Source of the DNA: Ciona savignyi
Lineage: Eukaryota; Chordata; Ascidiacea; Phlebobranchia; Cionidae
DNA: 64,000 nt
Assembly: GCA_000149265.1 (NCBI GenBank)
Contig: CH003201.1
Location: 24,150-88,149 of the forward strand
Direction: 5' to 3'
Made by a program: the position numbers and the translations under genes. This document shows positions 24,001 to 39,000 of the stretch, piece by piece. Below the pieces are notes generated by a model, which saw only the letters and a program-made list of their open reading frames with translations, was not told the DNA's origin and did not search any database. Position 1 is the first letter of the stretch; the number at the start of each line of letters is the position of its first letter.

Positions 24001-27000
24001 TTCGCCCTTTTATCCGCCCAACACACAATTGCTGCAAAATCTCTTACTCATACAAGCTTTACGTATCAAGGTTGTTTATCTTGTTGGAAAAGTAATTGAG
24101 TTCAGGCGTGTTTTAATTGCTACAAGTGTAACGGCCATGTTGTTTTTAGGATAAACCCTTATACTGAAGGGTTCTGAATAATTGACGTTTCTAAATATTA
24201 AAGCAAGTGTATTAAGGTTGTTTACAAACAAGTGTGGGTAATATTGATACAGCCTATTTTTGGAATGTTAATCTTGCATTTAAAAGAGAAGTCAATATGT
24301 TAACATAAATCATTGCAAATTTGTTTCACTTTTTTGACAAACCGATAACTAGTATGTTTGTAAATATGGGCAATCTTTTCCTTATAGATTAGTCTGATCC
24401 ATCGGGTTTCGTACTTGAATTATTCCGCTCTAGAACTGTGTTAGCTAATGAAATTATATTCTGACATTGTAGTTTAATCAGTTTTATACAACCTTATTCA
24501 ACTATAAATTAATACAGCGCGATAAAACGTTCAATAAAACAATTTGATTGATAACAAACGACTTAAAGCCAGTCTCCCTATCTTTTGATTTTCCATTATT
24601 TAACCCTTTTTGTTCAAATAAACAAAAAACCCTTTCCAATGGCCTAAAAGCTTAAAAGCCACTCCTGCTGTACTATTTTCTGTGCTTAAAACCGTATTTC
24701 TGTAAAACAAAACTATTTTCCGGGGTTTGAAAGCCAAACCCCCGCCGTCCGTTTTTCCTAAACCCTTCTGTAAAACAAAACCTTTTTCAGGCAACAAGAT
24801 CCAGTACGTACACACTGAAGAAGACGAGGTCAAAATGGACAGTTTCGAGTTCCAAGTTACCGACGGTTTTAACCCTGTCTACCGCACATTTCGTGTCTCC
24901 ATTGCTGACGTAGACAATAAGAAACCGGTAGTGACGATTAAAGGGCTACGCGTAAAAGAGGGTGCAACGAAACTAATCACCCCGTTTGAATTGAAAGGTT
25001 AGTTTTATCATCGTGTGGTTTTATACCCAAAGCGGGTTGACCAATAGTTAATTAATTGAATTCCAACCTAACACTTAAATGGAAAGGTGTTTCCTAAAAA
25101 AAGTGTAACAATAACGGTAATAATTAACTTTACCCCCAAAGTGACTTCCCCTGAACATTACACTTTTAGAAAAGCCGATAAAATACTTTGTTTATCGACA
25201 ATATACCACTGTTATTTACCCCGCAGTCGAAGATCACGATACCGTCGACGGTCTCCTGCGAATCCACATAACCCAAGCCCCAGTCCACGGTCGGATTATC
25301 CTTGGCGAAAACACCGAAGTCCGCGAATTCACTATGGACGACCTAAACGAGAACCGAATCTCATATGCACACGAGGGTTCCGAGACCGTTGCCGACTCCT
25401 TCTCGTTTACTGTGACCGATGGGACCCACGACGACTTCTACGTATTCCCGTCAACCGTTGAAAGCACGGACCTTCCACAACGTATGGATATTGAAATAGT
25501 CCCAGTGGATAACGGGGTACCTCAGATCCTTGTGAACCGCGGAGCACCGACCGTTCGACTGCTCCCAAACGGCGACCGCGGGTTCCGAATCACCAAGAAG
25601 TCTCTCAGTGCTGACGACAGAGATTCTGACGTCAGCCAACTTACCTACGTCATCACGACACCGCTGGAGCATGGGAATATAGTCAACGTGCTGAACGACA
25701 CTGGACCAATAGAAACCTTCACTCAGGGTAAGCATTGTTCGGCCGTGAATGGTGTTTATGACCCAGTGTCTCCGAATGTCACCGTTTGCAACAAAATATC
25801 AACTAACGGTGATCACAGCGATTTTTCACCGGTAATATGAAGTAATCTACAATTTATTTATATATTTATATATATCTAATTTGTGATCAACTCATATAAA
25901 AAACCAATGCAAAAAAAACGGTAACTCAATCTTAATGAGTCTAAAATAAAGATTTTAAAAATTGCAGAGTTAATGCGTCTTATCTACAGGTTTTATATAT
26001 AAACTAACCTAGCGACGAGTAAACTAGTCCGAGATTCTAGAAGTGGTAAAAATTAACAAGAATGAACTCCCGGGGTCTAAGTAATAAGAGTATATAAATT
26101 GATTGGTTCATTTATAGGGTTTTACAGTAGGGAGTGCGGAACGATATTAGCAATAAAACTAACTAGTGATACTGGCGATAAAACTATCCTAGTGGTTATT
26201 TAACTAATCCGAGATTTCTTTACTGTTAACAACAATTAAAACCGAAGTAAAAAGATTGTAAGACTTAATTGATTCATTTGTATGCTTTTGAAAGTCCTAG
26301 GGTGTGTGGACCGATATTGGTCGTTTTAAGTTGGGGGCCTGTGGTCATTCGTCAGTTTTTATAAGATTACTTTTCATCCGTGCTTGACAATGCTGAAGCT
26401 TTTTTTAGTGTGATGTTTGGTTACACACGGACAATAAAAACATATCGGACTTTAATCCTGCGACAAAACCTCTCCTAACCCTTAAGTAGGTCGAAATAAA
26501 TCGGGTTAAACGGGTTCGCCTTTTTAAAATAAAAAGCGCACCGAAATTTTAAGGGATTACTGCTTACCTATTGTACAAACATATATCTCTTAAATTGTCC
26601 GATTTGTCTAGTAGTCACGTATTTCCTAGCAAATGCTAACGACAATTACCATTCATGACGTCACAATAGTGCTTTATTTAGAGTGGATTAGGGTTATATA
26701 CTCAAGGGGTAGGCAATATCCTGTCAAATGCTTTCACTTAACCCCGTTGCATTTTGTATCAGTAAACAGTGTTTGTATAAACTAGGCAAAGCGTGGCATT
26801 TACTTTATGATAACTAGATAAGTTTCGGAGACCTTTGAAACGCCCTTTAATAATCCCATGTCAAAATCGATTACACAGTTTTCGTAATACATGTCAGGTA
26901 CTGTTTTCGTACAAAAGGACATTTCATAACAGTTGTGCTGCATAACCTACCGAATCCTACGAATTCATTATACGGCATTCCCCGTTCTTAATAAGCCAAA

Positions 27001-30000
27001 TGCAGAATGGTTCACCAATATTTGCATTACGTGAGATAGGTACGCGCATCTTTAATTGGGCTTGTTATCTGGACAATTGTTTGTCAACTGTGGCGTCCTA
27101 ATAACCGGCGAGCACGCATATGGTCAATGTCCAACTTTTGGAACTGACACGGCGGAGCACGTCAACTTTTCTTTTTTTTAATCGAGCACAGTTTTAAACC
27201 CATGAGCTCGTCACAAAATACCGTTTTGCGTATATAGTACGTCAACTTTTTTTTCCGTTTTTGCGGAGATACGTCAACTTATTTAATTGAGCTCCGTTTC
27301 GAACCCATGAGCTTGTCACAAATACCGTTTTGCGTATATAGTTCGTGACAAGTTAACTTTTTTCTACCGGGACAAGTTTCGAAAGGTACATCCACTGGTC
27401 GTTTTTAAATGGCTGTGATTGAATCGAACACGATATAATTTTGGTGGCGTTATCAGTACATTTTTGTGCTCACTAGCAAAGGGTTGTATGGTTAGCCAAA
27501 AGTTGTGAGTTCGAAAATAGTCGCTAGCTAGGCGGTTGTGACCTTGGACATGACACTTAGAGAACCTGGCCACAGTGAAATTGCAATATAGTTAGGCTAA
27601 CCCTACTGTACACACAAGGTATTTTGACGATTACCCGTACCATAATTAACGCACTTCGTTTTCCACCCCTGGATAATATTGTATATCTGTTTCTTAAAAT
27701 TGACCCATTTTTGTCACAGCATCTGTCCATTTACCAAAACAAAAAAATCAGACACTTAGACCTACTTTGATATTTGCAAATGCCAAAAATCGCTTTAGTC
27801 TAATAATTAAATCTGCCGGTATATTCTTAAAACACACCATAAAATACTTAAATACTATTATTTCCACCCATTTAAGATGATACTGTAGTAAAATTCTTTT
27901 AAACACCTCCACTTATATAAATTGTTTTAACATATTAAATAATCACCACTTAGCGGTAAAATTTAAAAAATTAGGGATTATTACGTCATATTATCCACTA
28001 TCTTCCAAATAAACTGTGTATCGGATGTTTAGAGTCTAACTACAAGATTGTTATAGTACTGTTGGGTAGTTTACTATTTACCAGCAATTTATATTCTACC
28101 AGTTCATTTCATTCCCCCTTTATCAATTTTGGACGAATGGACTAGTTGCCAATATAGCCCACCATGAGACTAATGCCCGTTTTTGTTTCACACATTTAAA
28201 GTCTCAAAAGCAAAATTAAAACACAAATGAGTATGCTTTTTTTAGATTTATAGCTATTAAACCATACCCAACAAATCTATAATAATAAATAATATTTACC
28301 TTATCAAATGTATAAAATATGTTTACAGCTATTAAAGTACACTCAAAATTAGTGAGATTTACAGCCATTAAACCATACCGAGTAAATATATACAGGTACT
28401 TCCTCGATTATCCGGTCTAGTCGGGACAGCGTTTCTTTAAAACCTGAACGGATAAGTAAAAAAACCGCATAATTGAATTCCTTTATTTAAACCAAAACAA
28501 CGCAACAAGAAGTAGATTCAAATGCAACAAAACTTACAGTAGGGCTATTTTATTGCCCCCACAAAAGTTATTCCACCTCTCTCATTAAAATAGTTCTGAA
28601 TCTGTCTTGTTAAATAAGAGCTTTGTGAGGTTACAATGACAATTAACAAGTCTTGAGCAAAATTGTAAAGAAACACTTCATTGGGTCCAATGGACGGATA
28701 ATCAAATGCCGGATAAACGAGGGACGGATAATCGAGGAAGCACTGTAATAATATTTTATATTAACCTTACTCAACTTATACATAACCGTATAAAATAAGG
28801 GGAATTGTTATCATAAGAAGTACTACTAAATGTACAGCTTGGGGCTATACATTAGTTGTGTTGACATTCATTCTGGCCTGTTGGCTTTGCGTGGACAACA
28901 AACATATCTAGCGTGCCAGCACTTAGTTAGCCTACCGAATTCAATCGCCTAATTAAATACAGACACCGCTGGATCGCCTTCATTCAATAAATAAGGCGTT
29001 ACCTAATCGAAAAATAGCGTGAAATAGTTTAATCATGATAACGTAGCAGATAGTGCTTTCGGCCACGAGCGGACGGTTTTGCATTCGAAATCTATATCAG
29101 ATACTATATTTAAATGAGTGTGCTTTTAACATACTTTTTTTTGAACTAGTAATCTATTGAATTGTGTAAAAATATATTTAAATAAGGACTGTGCACAATT
29201 TGTTTTGCGAGTGTGATGCAAAAAGTTTCATTTTCAATTAAAAAGTATTTTTTTGCTTGAATGCTGTCTTTCGTATAGACGACTTTTTACCATGTGATAG
29301 TTCGAACCCATGACTGACTCGTGCCTAAAGTATTTTTACACAAAAATGGTATATGAATTTGCCCCGTTAACCATTCAGCCACACGTGCTGTTCACGATGA
29401 TGCTTAATAATGCTTAACAACTAATTTGTCTTCTGACGCGACGGCCAAGTCCGTGTTGCATTTGCTTTGGGTCCTTACTTTATACGGTACACAATCACCC
29501 AACATGCATATTACGTGTAACTTGGAACGGCATAAATCGCTTCTATATACAGGAACAGATTCTGGCTAGACGCATTTACGCAGTTATAACAGTTTAATCA
29601 CTTTTGTAAAGGCGAAAAGTCACTCAAGATCAAACTAATTCAATCCTTTTTTCGCCAGCATGTGCTAGAAGTACGATAAAGAGCGATGACAGTCGACCTT
29701 TGGGAATTACTAACGCTTTTGATGTTAATTCGTGTTGCCGAACGACTTTCATTTAGATGTTATTGAACTAATTTAACGAATTTGCCTTTATTGCAGGCGA
29801 TATTGACGAGATGGGAATATTTTACATCTTGAACGAAAATACCAATGCAACAACCGATTCGTTTACGTTTTCAATACGCGACAACGGTAAGAACTTATTT
29901 TCTGTTTATTTAAACCCCCGGAGATGAGAATGGCTATCTTTAGAATCCGGATATTTATGTTGTTTTCGCCATTTTAGGCGTATTTTTTCTATAAAAGGGC

Positions 30001-33000
30001 CGTTTGACTTCGATTGATTTAAAGGCCTTCTATATATAGTGTATTTGCTCTAAAAAGGTCTTGGAAGTGATTCATTTCTGACACTTGTACAAATAGAGTC
30101 CTATAATACAAAAAACGGCTGTGCACACGCGCAGACTATACCAGCGCAGTCGTCTTTTATTTACATCGGGATTTCTGCGGTAAAAATGGACAAAAGGCAC
30201 ATCATTCTGCGGTCGCTTGATGTAACTCTGCTTCTGTTGGCTTAACACTGAATTACGTGTTGCGCGTGTGTAGATAGATCAAAGTCTAACGATGGCATAA
30301 AACATTAGAATAAAATGGTCTTAAATCGAACCCCATATCTTTGTATTCCAGTGTATCGATTAAAATATGCTTAAAAATTCGAGTCGAATCTATTAACGAA
30401 TGTTTGTACATAACTCCAAGGTGTGCATGCACCGAAAAAGGTTTTACAAACCTTGTTATGTGAGGGACAAGGATGGAATTGGTTCAATACCCACCCTTGC
30501 TATTTTCTGCGCACTTTTTTTTAAACACTGCACACTAACTCTTTCCATACAAATATCATAAAAAAACAATGCACTAAATCATATCATTTAATACGAGTAC
30601 CCAGACATGGTGCTTGCTTTTAAAAAAGCAAGTTCGGGTTTATTTTCTGTAATTCAGTATTTTATTATATCAAAACACGAAAATATTTAAATATTTTTAG
30701 GTTCATACGTCTATTTTGAATCTATTTTTACCAATGATATTATAAAACATCGGTTTATATCATAAACCACTTGTGTATCACCCTTTAATAACCCATCAAA
30801 AAACAGACCAATATATTCTAAACACCGACAAGGCAAATTGGGCGAAGTTATTTTTTAGGTTTCAAAACGACTATGTAAAACATCTCATCTATTTTTAATC
30901 ATTATCTAACATTGAGTAAAGCCATAGTGTCGGCCCTTTGCCTTGTCAACGGCGTTCCGTCAATAACCAGACTCTCTATACCACGTACCATCCGTTGAAA
31001 GACCTTGCTATCAGCACTAGATTGATCTCGATCGTCAGTTTATTGAAGCCACTGTACATACGTTGCCTTCTGATCGTCAACATGAAACAAATAGCGTCTT
31101 TCAACAACTAGCCCATCCCAACAAGCTTGTCTCAACTCATTACCAAGTTATGTAACCCATACATAGGCTGGGGAAGACTTTAATTTAAATTAATCGTCGA
31201 CGATAGAAAGACAAATGAGTTAGTTTAGCTCAACTAAGCAATCAGTTAGCCGAAAGTGTAGGGTTCGTCTATTAACATCACTTAGATCGGAGTAATATGT
31301 CATTTGTTACATACATAATGAACATATACACATAACAAATCGTTTGTATATAAAGGTGGAGTGAATCAACTATTAACGAATATAATAAAGTATGCCAACC
31401 CCAGTAATTCGTGCATTAAAATGAAACGACCATGGGCAAAGTCTGAATTTCAATCACCTGCCAAAGTTTAATTTGAACCAATATCACTACTAGCATGTTA
31501 ACCTCAAGATTGAATACATTCCTACACGTTAAAAATGCCACACACCGAAAGCAGCTTCGATAAAAAACAACACACTTAGGGATACTTGACCCTTGCTTCT
31601 AATCCCACGTTTAACAACCCTGGTGTCATCTGCTTTAGAATTCTCAAACCCGGGCAAGCGCAGGTCTTCTATTTTTAAAGGATTATAAGCTGAACTGGTT
31701 TCGGTATCAACCCCACTGTGAGCACGAATATTTTAGCGCACACTTTGGTATCTCACGTTAAAAGTGAAAAATCCCTTTTTGGTGTTGTTCCTCTATTTTT
31801 AAACTAATAATGAGAGTTGTGATACTTGATATAAATAGTAATTATTCATAATGCTCTTTATATCTTTTAAAGTGTCCCGATGATTTAACTCGGGCTTAGT
31901 TCGTTAATTAATATTCGGTGCATTTGTCTGGGTAGGTTTGCTCTTTAGGAATGTTTTAATGACATATGTGAGTTAGTCATGCTAACTATTCGTTTATACA
32001 ACTGTTAAAGCCATCAATACTATTTTACCTAACCTAGCTTCGAACCCAAGATCACCGAATCCTTGTCTAAGACCGTATTTGTGTGCTGTTTGTTTTTGAG
32101 TCGGTTTTAACCCCCATTGCCACAACCTTTCTGAGTCATCTAATTTTACATCGTGACCTTCACACTTTTTTCTCCCGCCCTTCTTCATTACATTAATCCG
32201 CGATTACAGTAATGCCTTTGAACTTAGCGCGTTAAAGTAGCCAAGGACATTGGGCGGTTATAGTCAGAATACGTTAATCATGAAGAGCAAACAGTTCAGG
32301 CAACATCGTGGCGCCGTTGACCTGCCCGACACTGATTGACTGTCTTGAACCAAATGACGAATCCTGTTTACCGATCAATTAAGATTGCATAACCGCAGGG
32401 GCTTAGATATAGACGTACCGTGCAACTAAATGTCACCCAAATTGCTTAACAATTAGGCCATATATCGTTTAAAAGACTACGTTTTGAATCCGTACTGGTC
32501 TCGTCATCAAGACCGTTTTTATATTGACTTTTGTATTTGAAAATTTCACCTTAACTATTTGGCGACACCATCAGTTGTTATACCTGGTTCAACCTCTGAA
32601 TTTTGAGCCAAATTGTACTTTTGCTAATAGATGTTTCTTCTTATTATATGCTTCGCGCGTTTTAATCAGCTTTTTTTAATTTGTTTGCCCTCTCGTAAAA
32701 TTTAACTAAAGACTTAAAAACAGCAGTTTTGTTGAAAATTATTTGCTATCAAATAGGTTGGTGTATATACATAAATTTGCACACAAAACCTAATTGAATA
32801 AATTGCATTCCATCTAAGATAAAAAAATCAATTTAATTTGTTAAAAAACATTATTTTAGCGTAGTTATGGACTTTAAGTATTAATCGTGATAAAAACATT
32901 TTGTCTTGTACTGAAAACACTTTAATATGTGATCAGTGCTGGTGATGATGTGTCCAGCAGACATTGCTTTTTCACACGACCCTTAGTTTTGATTTGCGTG

Positions 33001-36000
33001 ACTTAAATTTTCCTAACTTTTTTGCGTCTCACGAATTCCTAATCGAATTACAAATAAAAACAGCAACAAAGCAAAAGAAAATGCCCAAGCCGCAAAAATT
33101 CAAACGATAGGTTATAAGCGCTGCAATAGCACTTCGGCGGGGATAATTTTCATTTTGGATACTTATGGTCAGAAACCGTTTTAATTGTACACGTTTTAAA
33201 TTCTGTTTATTAACAATACAAATGGCATAAAGTCAGCGTAATACTTTAATAACGTATAAATAAAATGTCATGTCATAAATCAAAATAAAGATTGATTGTG
33301 GGCACGCAGAATTCCCTATGAAAGACGTGTTATAAAACGCTCCGGTCTACGTTCTGCCATAGGTCGATAAACATGACTTTTCTATATTTATCCACGTCGA
33401 AATCTCCAATACCACGCACGATAGTATGTTTACCAGGGTGTCGAATGCACCAAGGGTTGCTAGCTTGAACTTTTTCAACCTGTCGTCGGCCGCTAATTCG
33501 ATTATGCCATGGGCGTGGCAGCACTTAGCATATCCAAGGTGAAATGGTGGTTTTACGAGACGGAGCTGTGCAAAAACTAAATATTTGTACTCGAATTATC
33601 AAAGTAACTTCGATGGACGTTTACAAGCAAGGAGATCTTTTAGAATAATTATGATCCAAATATTTACTTTCCAACTGTACGCTTGCTTTGCTGTCTATAT
33701 CTAGGCCTCCGTAGTAGAAGAATGTGTATTGGGGGGGTTGATAGCCATTGGTGAATACCAGGGCGCCCGAATTGGATTACGAAGATATGCAGTGTACTGG
33801 AATCAATAGTCTATCTTCACACGCACATAGTCGGCAATGGACTTCCAAGCTTTTCTATTAAAATTGTAACCTTGTAGCCTATTCTATTTTATTTTTATTT
33901 TATTACTACTATATTATATTTATATTTATTCTATTAAACTTGTAACCTTGCAACCTATTCTATTTTATTGCGAAATAACAAGATTTCGGTATATTTTTAT
34001 GGGGTTGTGGTATATAAGTTTATTCATTAGATAATGAGTAGTTTTGTTGCTAACTGGTAAACCGATTTGTTGCTAAAACTAATCGAAAAACAGTTAACCC
34101 AAGGTGTGTGTATCTCAAGCAGAAATGTAATTAGTTACATTAAAAAGTTTCTTAAACTTTTAATTTTATTTAAGTATGTTGTCAATGTAGCTTTTGAATA
34201 AATTTAATTTACTAATAAAGTAATGTAAAGTTTTAGAAATTTTAACATTTTAATTTCATTTTTTATCTATATAGGCTACTGTGTGTAGTCAAAGCAAAGC
34301 CAGCCGCTTTAATTTCGCAGCAATGAACGAAATACTTTAAGCACTGATCCCGCATTTCACCCTACATTGTTAAAAGTCCAGACATTTGTCCCAATCCTAA
34401 TTTTGTTGTCAGAAACCGTTCATGCGTACCGGCTTTACCTGTGACGAAACAATAGTTATAGTTTCGACTGAGTCCATTCGTTGGGCTACGGTGATCCATT
34501 TACAGTACAGTGGGCCGGCATATCAAAGAACTACTGTTTGTATAGTCCACGCTTCGACTAGTCCAGCTTAGTACAGTAGATACGGCCCCTGTAATCGTAA
34601 CTACGTTCTACGGGCTAAGTTTCGAACAAGAATGGCAAATCTAAACAAAGGTAGCTAACGATTTGCTGTCGAAAATTCAGTGACCCAGACAAATCTGAAC
34701 TTTCATTAAATTCCAATAAACCGACAGTTGTCGTGTAACTTTGGATATGGTTCAAACTATTTGGCGATGCACATGTATACAATACAATTATTTCCCGTCT
34801 TATGTGGTTAAAAGGAATCCCAAAAAATCAGTGTTTTGTGCTACATGATTGTGGAAACGAGGCGTATCATAATGTTTTTCGTTTTAATCAAGCCTTCCCC
34901 ACTGGTGGTGTATAAAAGATCTAAAATTCTTTATAGTGGGCACGGTATGTTTTGCCTTTAAGTAAAGCCTGGTTTTCCTTCACCAATAATATAATCAAAG
35001 CTTAATAAATGAAGTTAAATGATAGTTGGAACAAAAAACGTGTAACTAGGAAAAATGAGTGAAAATAAAATAACCATTTTGGAAACGCCTTATTAAGATG
35101 AGATTTATTATACAAACTTTATGTTTTTTTCTCAGATAATCGTACTAGGACTTACATCTAATCCATTATGTATAGTTCAAGCATGTGCGTGATACGCAGT
35201 GTATTTAGTCAATTCTATAAAGTATTTAGTATAAACCCTAATTAAATTGTTAAAATATTATACATAGAAACATTATATTGCTGCTATATCATTCAAGGTG
35301 ACTCACATCAAAAATATTTAGGCAATAACGCAACGAACTGTACTTGACTTAATACTGCCGCGTAGTGGTGGTACGTATCAATTCTCATTACATGAACCAA
35401 TACTACCAGAGTAGTTTGGCATATCCGAATTGGCACACAACATCAAACGAAAGTAAATTTGGTTGTAAATTAGCAAGCTCGTGTGAACTAACGTTATATC
35501 CTCGCGACCTACTTTTAAACTCCTGCTACAAATTAATCAAATCCGATTCGTTTTTGATACATTCGGTTTACTAAATGTTATAATTTGTATTTCGCCTTTT
35601 TAAAATCAAATAATGTTGGTACACAAGTATAAAAGTAACCTTTACATTTTAACTATTTTCCATTCATTTTTTATCGAATCTATCCGATCAGATTACAAAG
35701 CGACAGTTAAATATATACAAAAAAAAGTTAAAATATATACAAAAAAAAAATTGCATTGAAAGTAATTACACAATATATCCTCTATAAAATATTTGATTGG
35801 GTTCTACTGTCCAATTAAAAGTAATTATTATAGAGAAGGGCGTAATACGTGTATTGTAGAAGTGTTTATCGTCTGAGTTATATGGTAGAGTTCCCAGATA
35901 GATAATCATATTCCAGATAACCCTTGTTCTCTGGTCAAACAATGACTCGCTTCCATGGACGCGATAAGTAGCTGATGAGTGCTACGTCATTTATGACGTC

Positions 36001-39000
36001 ACAGAGCCGATAGTTGCGGCTGAAGAACACGCCGGAAACCGATCACTCTCGAATGAAATTTCGATTTTTAGCGTGAAGTTTTTCATCTTTTCCTTTAACC
36101 CCACAGTAACCCAAAATAAGCACAAATATAAACCTTTTTTTAGCATTTTACAGTTTTATTTTTTGTCCTGTCCACCAATAAATACGTAGGCTTCGTCAAT
36201 GCGTCCGCTTTTGTGTGTTGTATGTAGATTAGTCATCCCCGTTAACCGTTAAGCGTCATCCACAATCAGGTTTTTTATCCTCATTGAATTCACTATCTGG
36301 TTGACCATATAAAATTGGCGTTGAGCCACCGATCGCTTAACCCGGTCACATAAGTACCCCATATACAGAGATAATATAAAACGGACCTATATACGAAAAT
36401 AGTCTCAACAAAAAATCCTTAGGGTGGATTGCAACAACCAAAACGTCAATGTTTTTTAAAATTAAGGACGTCTGTTTATCGATTGAAATGGAATATAAAA
36501 AGTCATAAGTTGCCTTCGTGATTTTTTTCAGATTACAGGTTAGTTTAAAAACCTTTTTACATCTAAGGGCCTTCGTATATATGTAAAACATATCCCTATT
36601 TTATGTGTAAAATATAATAGTATGTGTTAAAAATATCCCTATTAAAGTGTTCGAATAAAAATGGAATTATATAAGGCATCATTAACTCTCAATGTAAAGT
36701 GTAATGATGGCTTCATGTGTTTTTCCGGATTGCCTTCCAAATCCAATGTATTGAGCTTTGAAGCACGTTTAACATTTCTTTATTGGTTTTAAAAAATTTG
36801 ATCGAATGTGAAATGCCAACAGAGCTATTGTGTTTGTTCGATAAGAAATGACCGACTGACCAGCAAACACCAATCCCCGGAAACCAGTAATGATCTGACC
36901 GTATCGATGTCCATTTTATTCGATTTTTTTGGCTAAAGCAAAATATAACTTGTGTTTTAGCAGACGCAAGTTATGTATTACCTTGGAAAATATAAAGAAA
37001 AGTGTTATTTCTCGAAAGTTCGAATTTGCAAAGAAATAAAGCAAACGTGCTTAGGCTTAAGATTTCGAATTTGCAAAAGCCGTTTTGCAAGCGAGTTTTC
37101 TCGAAATTTCGATTGTGGAACGGTTTAATACAATCGCGTTTTTCTTGAAATTTCGACTTTGCAAAGCTATATTGTAAAGGTGTTTTACCTAGAGATATCA
37201 ACTTTACATAGATGTGTTTCACCTTAAATAAAACAATTTTAACAGCAAGATATTAAACAAAGCAAAAAGCGAATTGCCTCAACGTCTTATCAAATTTCTC
37301 CGTTGCTTGCGGAATTAATGTTTACAAGTTCGATTTCTAACTTTGTAGTGGAACTAGAGGCCAAAATTGCACGTCAATTTGTTTGCAAAGTCTACCGCCA
37401 AAAAACGGGCCAAGTCGATTTTACTGCTGTATTATTTCCACTTAAACCGGTCTGTTGTTTCAGTATAGCGTAGCTCGGTGTTCTATGCCCTACTTGCGGT
37501 GAAATGCGATAGTTTTTGCAAATAAACTTCGTTTCATTAAGGGATTATAGTCAGTTCTGGTGGTCCTCAACACACTACTAGTTATCTAACCCCGCCATCT
37601 AAGCTATTTCCACACGGCAACTGTATGTGTAATTATTTCCTAATTGCGACATAAAGTAGCGATAATTTATCAACCGACCCGCTGTGTCAAAATTACGCTA
37701 TCAAGTGTCATAAATACGACATGTTTTACAACAAAACCGCGAAAATTGGCTTGAAAAATCTCAAGAGTGTAGCGTTTAGCTAAAATTGGGTTAGATTTGA
37801 ACTCGTGAATTTTGACAACATATTATATGGAGCAGGTGTACGGTGCTAGTAGATAAGATCTTATAGCGTTTATCAAAATCTCAGAGTATAAATTTAGCTT
37901 AAAATCGGGTTTATTTGAACAAAATTTGTTTATGACGAATAGTCCGGATCTACTAGCTCTGATGAATACATTGATTTCACAGCCACCCCCTCTCTTTTTT
38001 ACCTTGCTTAGTTTCAACCCCAAGATGGACTCGTTACTAAGACCGTTTAAGTATGTAATTAACCAATCGGCCACACGACTGTACACCTTACCCCTTTTCG
38101 TCATTCATCCTACGTGAAACCAGTTCAAATGCGTCATATAACGTTCTTGCGGCATTTTCCACGTCATTATTTCGCCCCAGTGGTAAGCCCACCAAGACCG
38201 TATAGAAAGTGGGCTGTCACTGTACCTATACGTCAAGTGCAGGTTGTACTTGTATGTCGCGATTGTTCTGCAAAGTGCTTTGATTCCACGAGATCCTTTC
38301 AACATCCAAAGCTTAAGGTTTCAACATAAAACTCTCGTATACTTGTACACTTGTCGAAGTCACACGTAATAAAAACTGGCGCCGTTTGTCAAACCGCATC
38401 GTTCTTAAGATTCGTGTGAAGCTTTAACACCTTTAACACTTCAATCTCAGATGTAGTTCATGCCAGGGTAGCAATGAATTTCGGTTATGTCAAAGGGACG
38501 CCGATAGCAGATAAAGCAAGTTCAACTTGAAACGGAGCATACAATCTGCTGCGTTAATATTCATTTAAATTATTTTTTGTAATCGATTGAATAAAAGATT
38601 TTCTTAATGATAAGTACAAGCCAATAGAATGTGGTTGTTTTGGTTGTGTACTGTAGCCTCGGCGGACTACAGAAATAGGGTTATTTTATATTAAACCCAA
38701 CCACCCTAACGCCGTTGGGTTAACAGTACAGGAAGTTAAATATGTTTAATAATTCCGTAACCCATCCCAAGTCGTTGGCGTTAACATTGCGGAAATGGAA
38801 AAAATAAACAAATCGTTAACCCGAATTAACGTCGTTAGAGTTAAAACTGCGAGAATGTGGAAATGTATACCAATCATTAATTTCTGTATTGTCGATTGCT
38901 AAGGATATGTCGTTTGCGAAAATCACTTTTTCTTTAAATTGAACTTACATTGCAAAACACGTGTTTCAGTAGCGAATTTTCATTTCAAAATATAAATTGA

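Larger units (their letters stand above)
25728..29796. other. Intron 15
   Basis: Contains a two-copy duplication of about 165 bases (25995-26325), two truncated SINE pieces in direct repeat (27160-27345), a short threefold attaaaccatacc repeat (28246-28390), the pogo/Tigger-like MITE (28393-28745), and a SINE at 29285-29390. No gene seen. Confidence 0.6.

Noticed and set aside
25841..29796. Prokaryotic or foreign DNA segment
   Set aside because: Base composition, SINEs and MITEs match the rest of the introns; nothing suggests contamination or transfer.
36346..36591. Nested minus-strand gene in intron 16
   Set aside because: An 81-codon frame with no motif I recognise, in very AT-rich DNA, without splice partners; chance is the simpler explanation.
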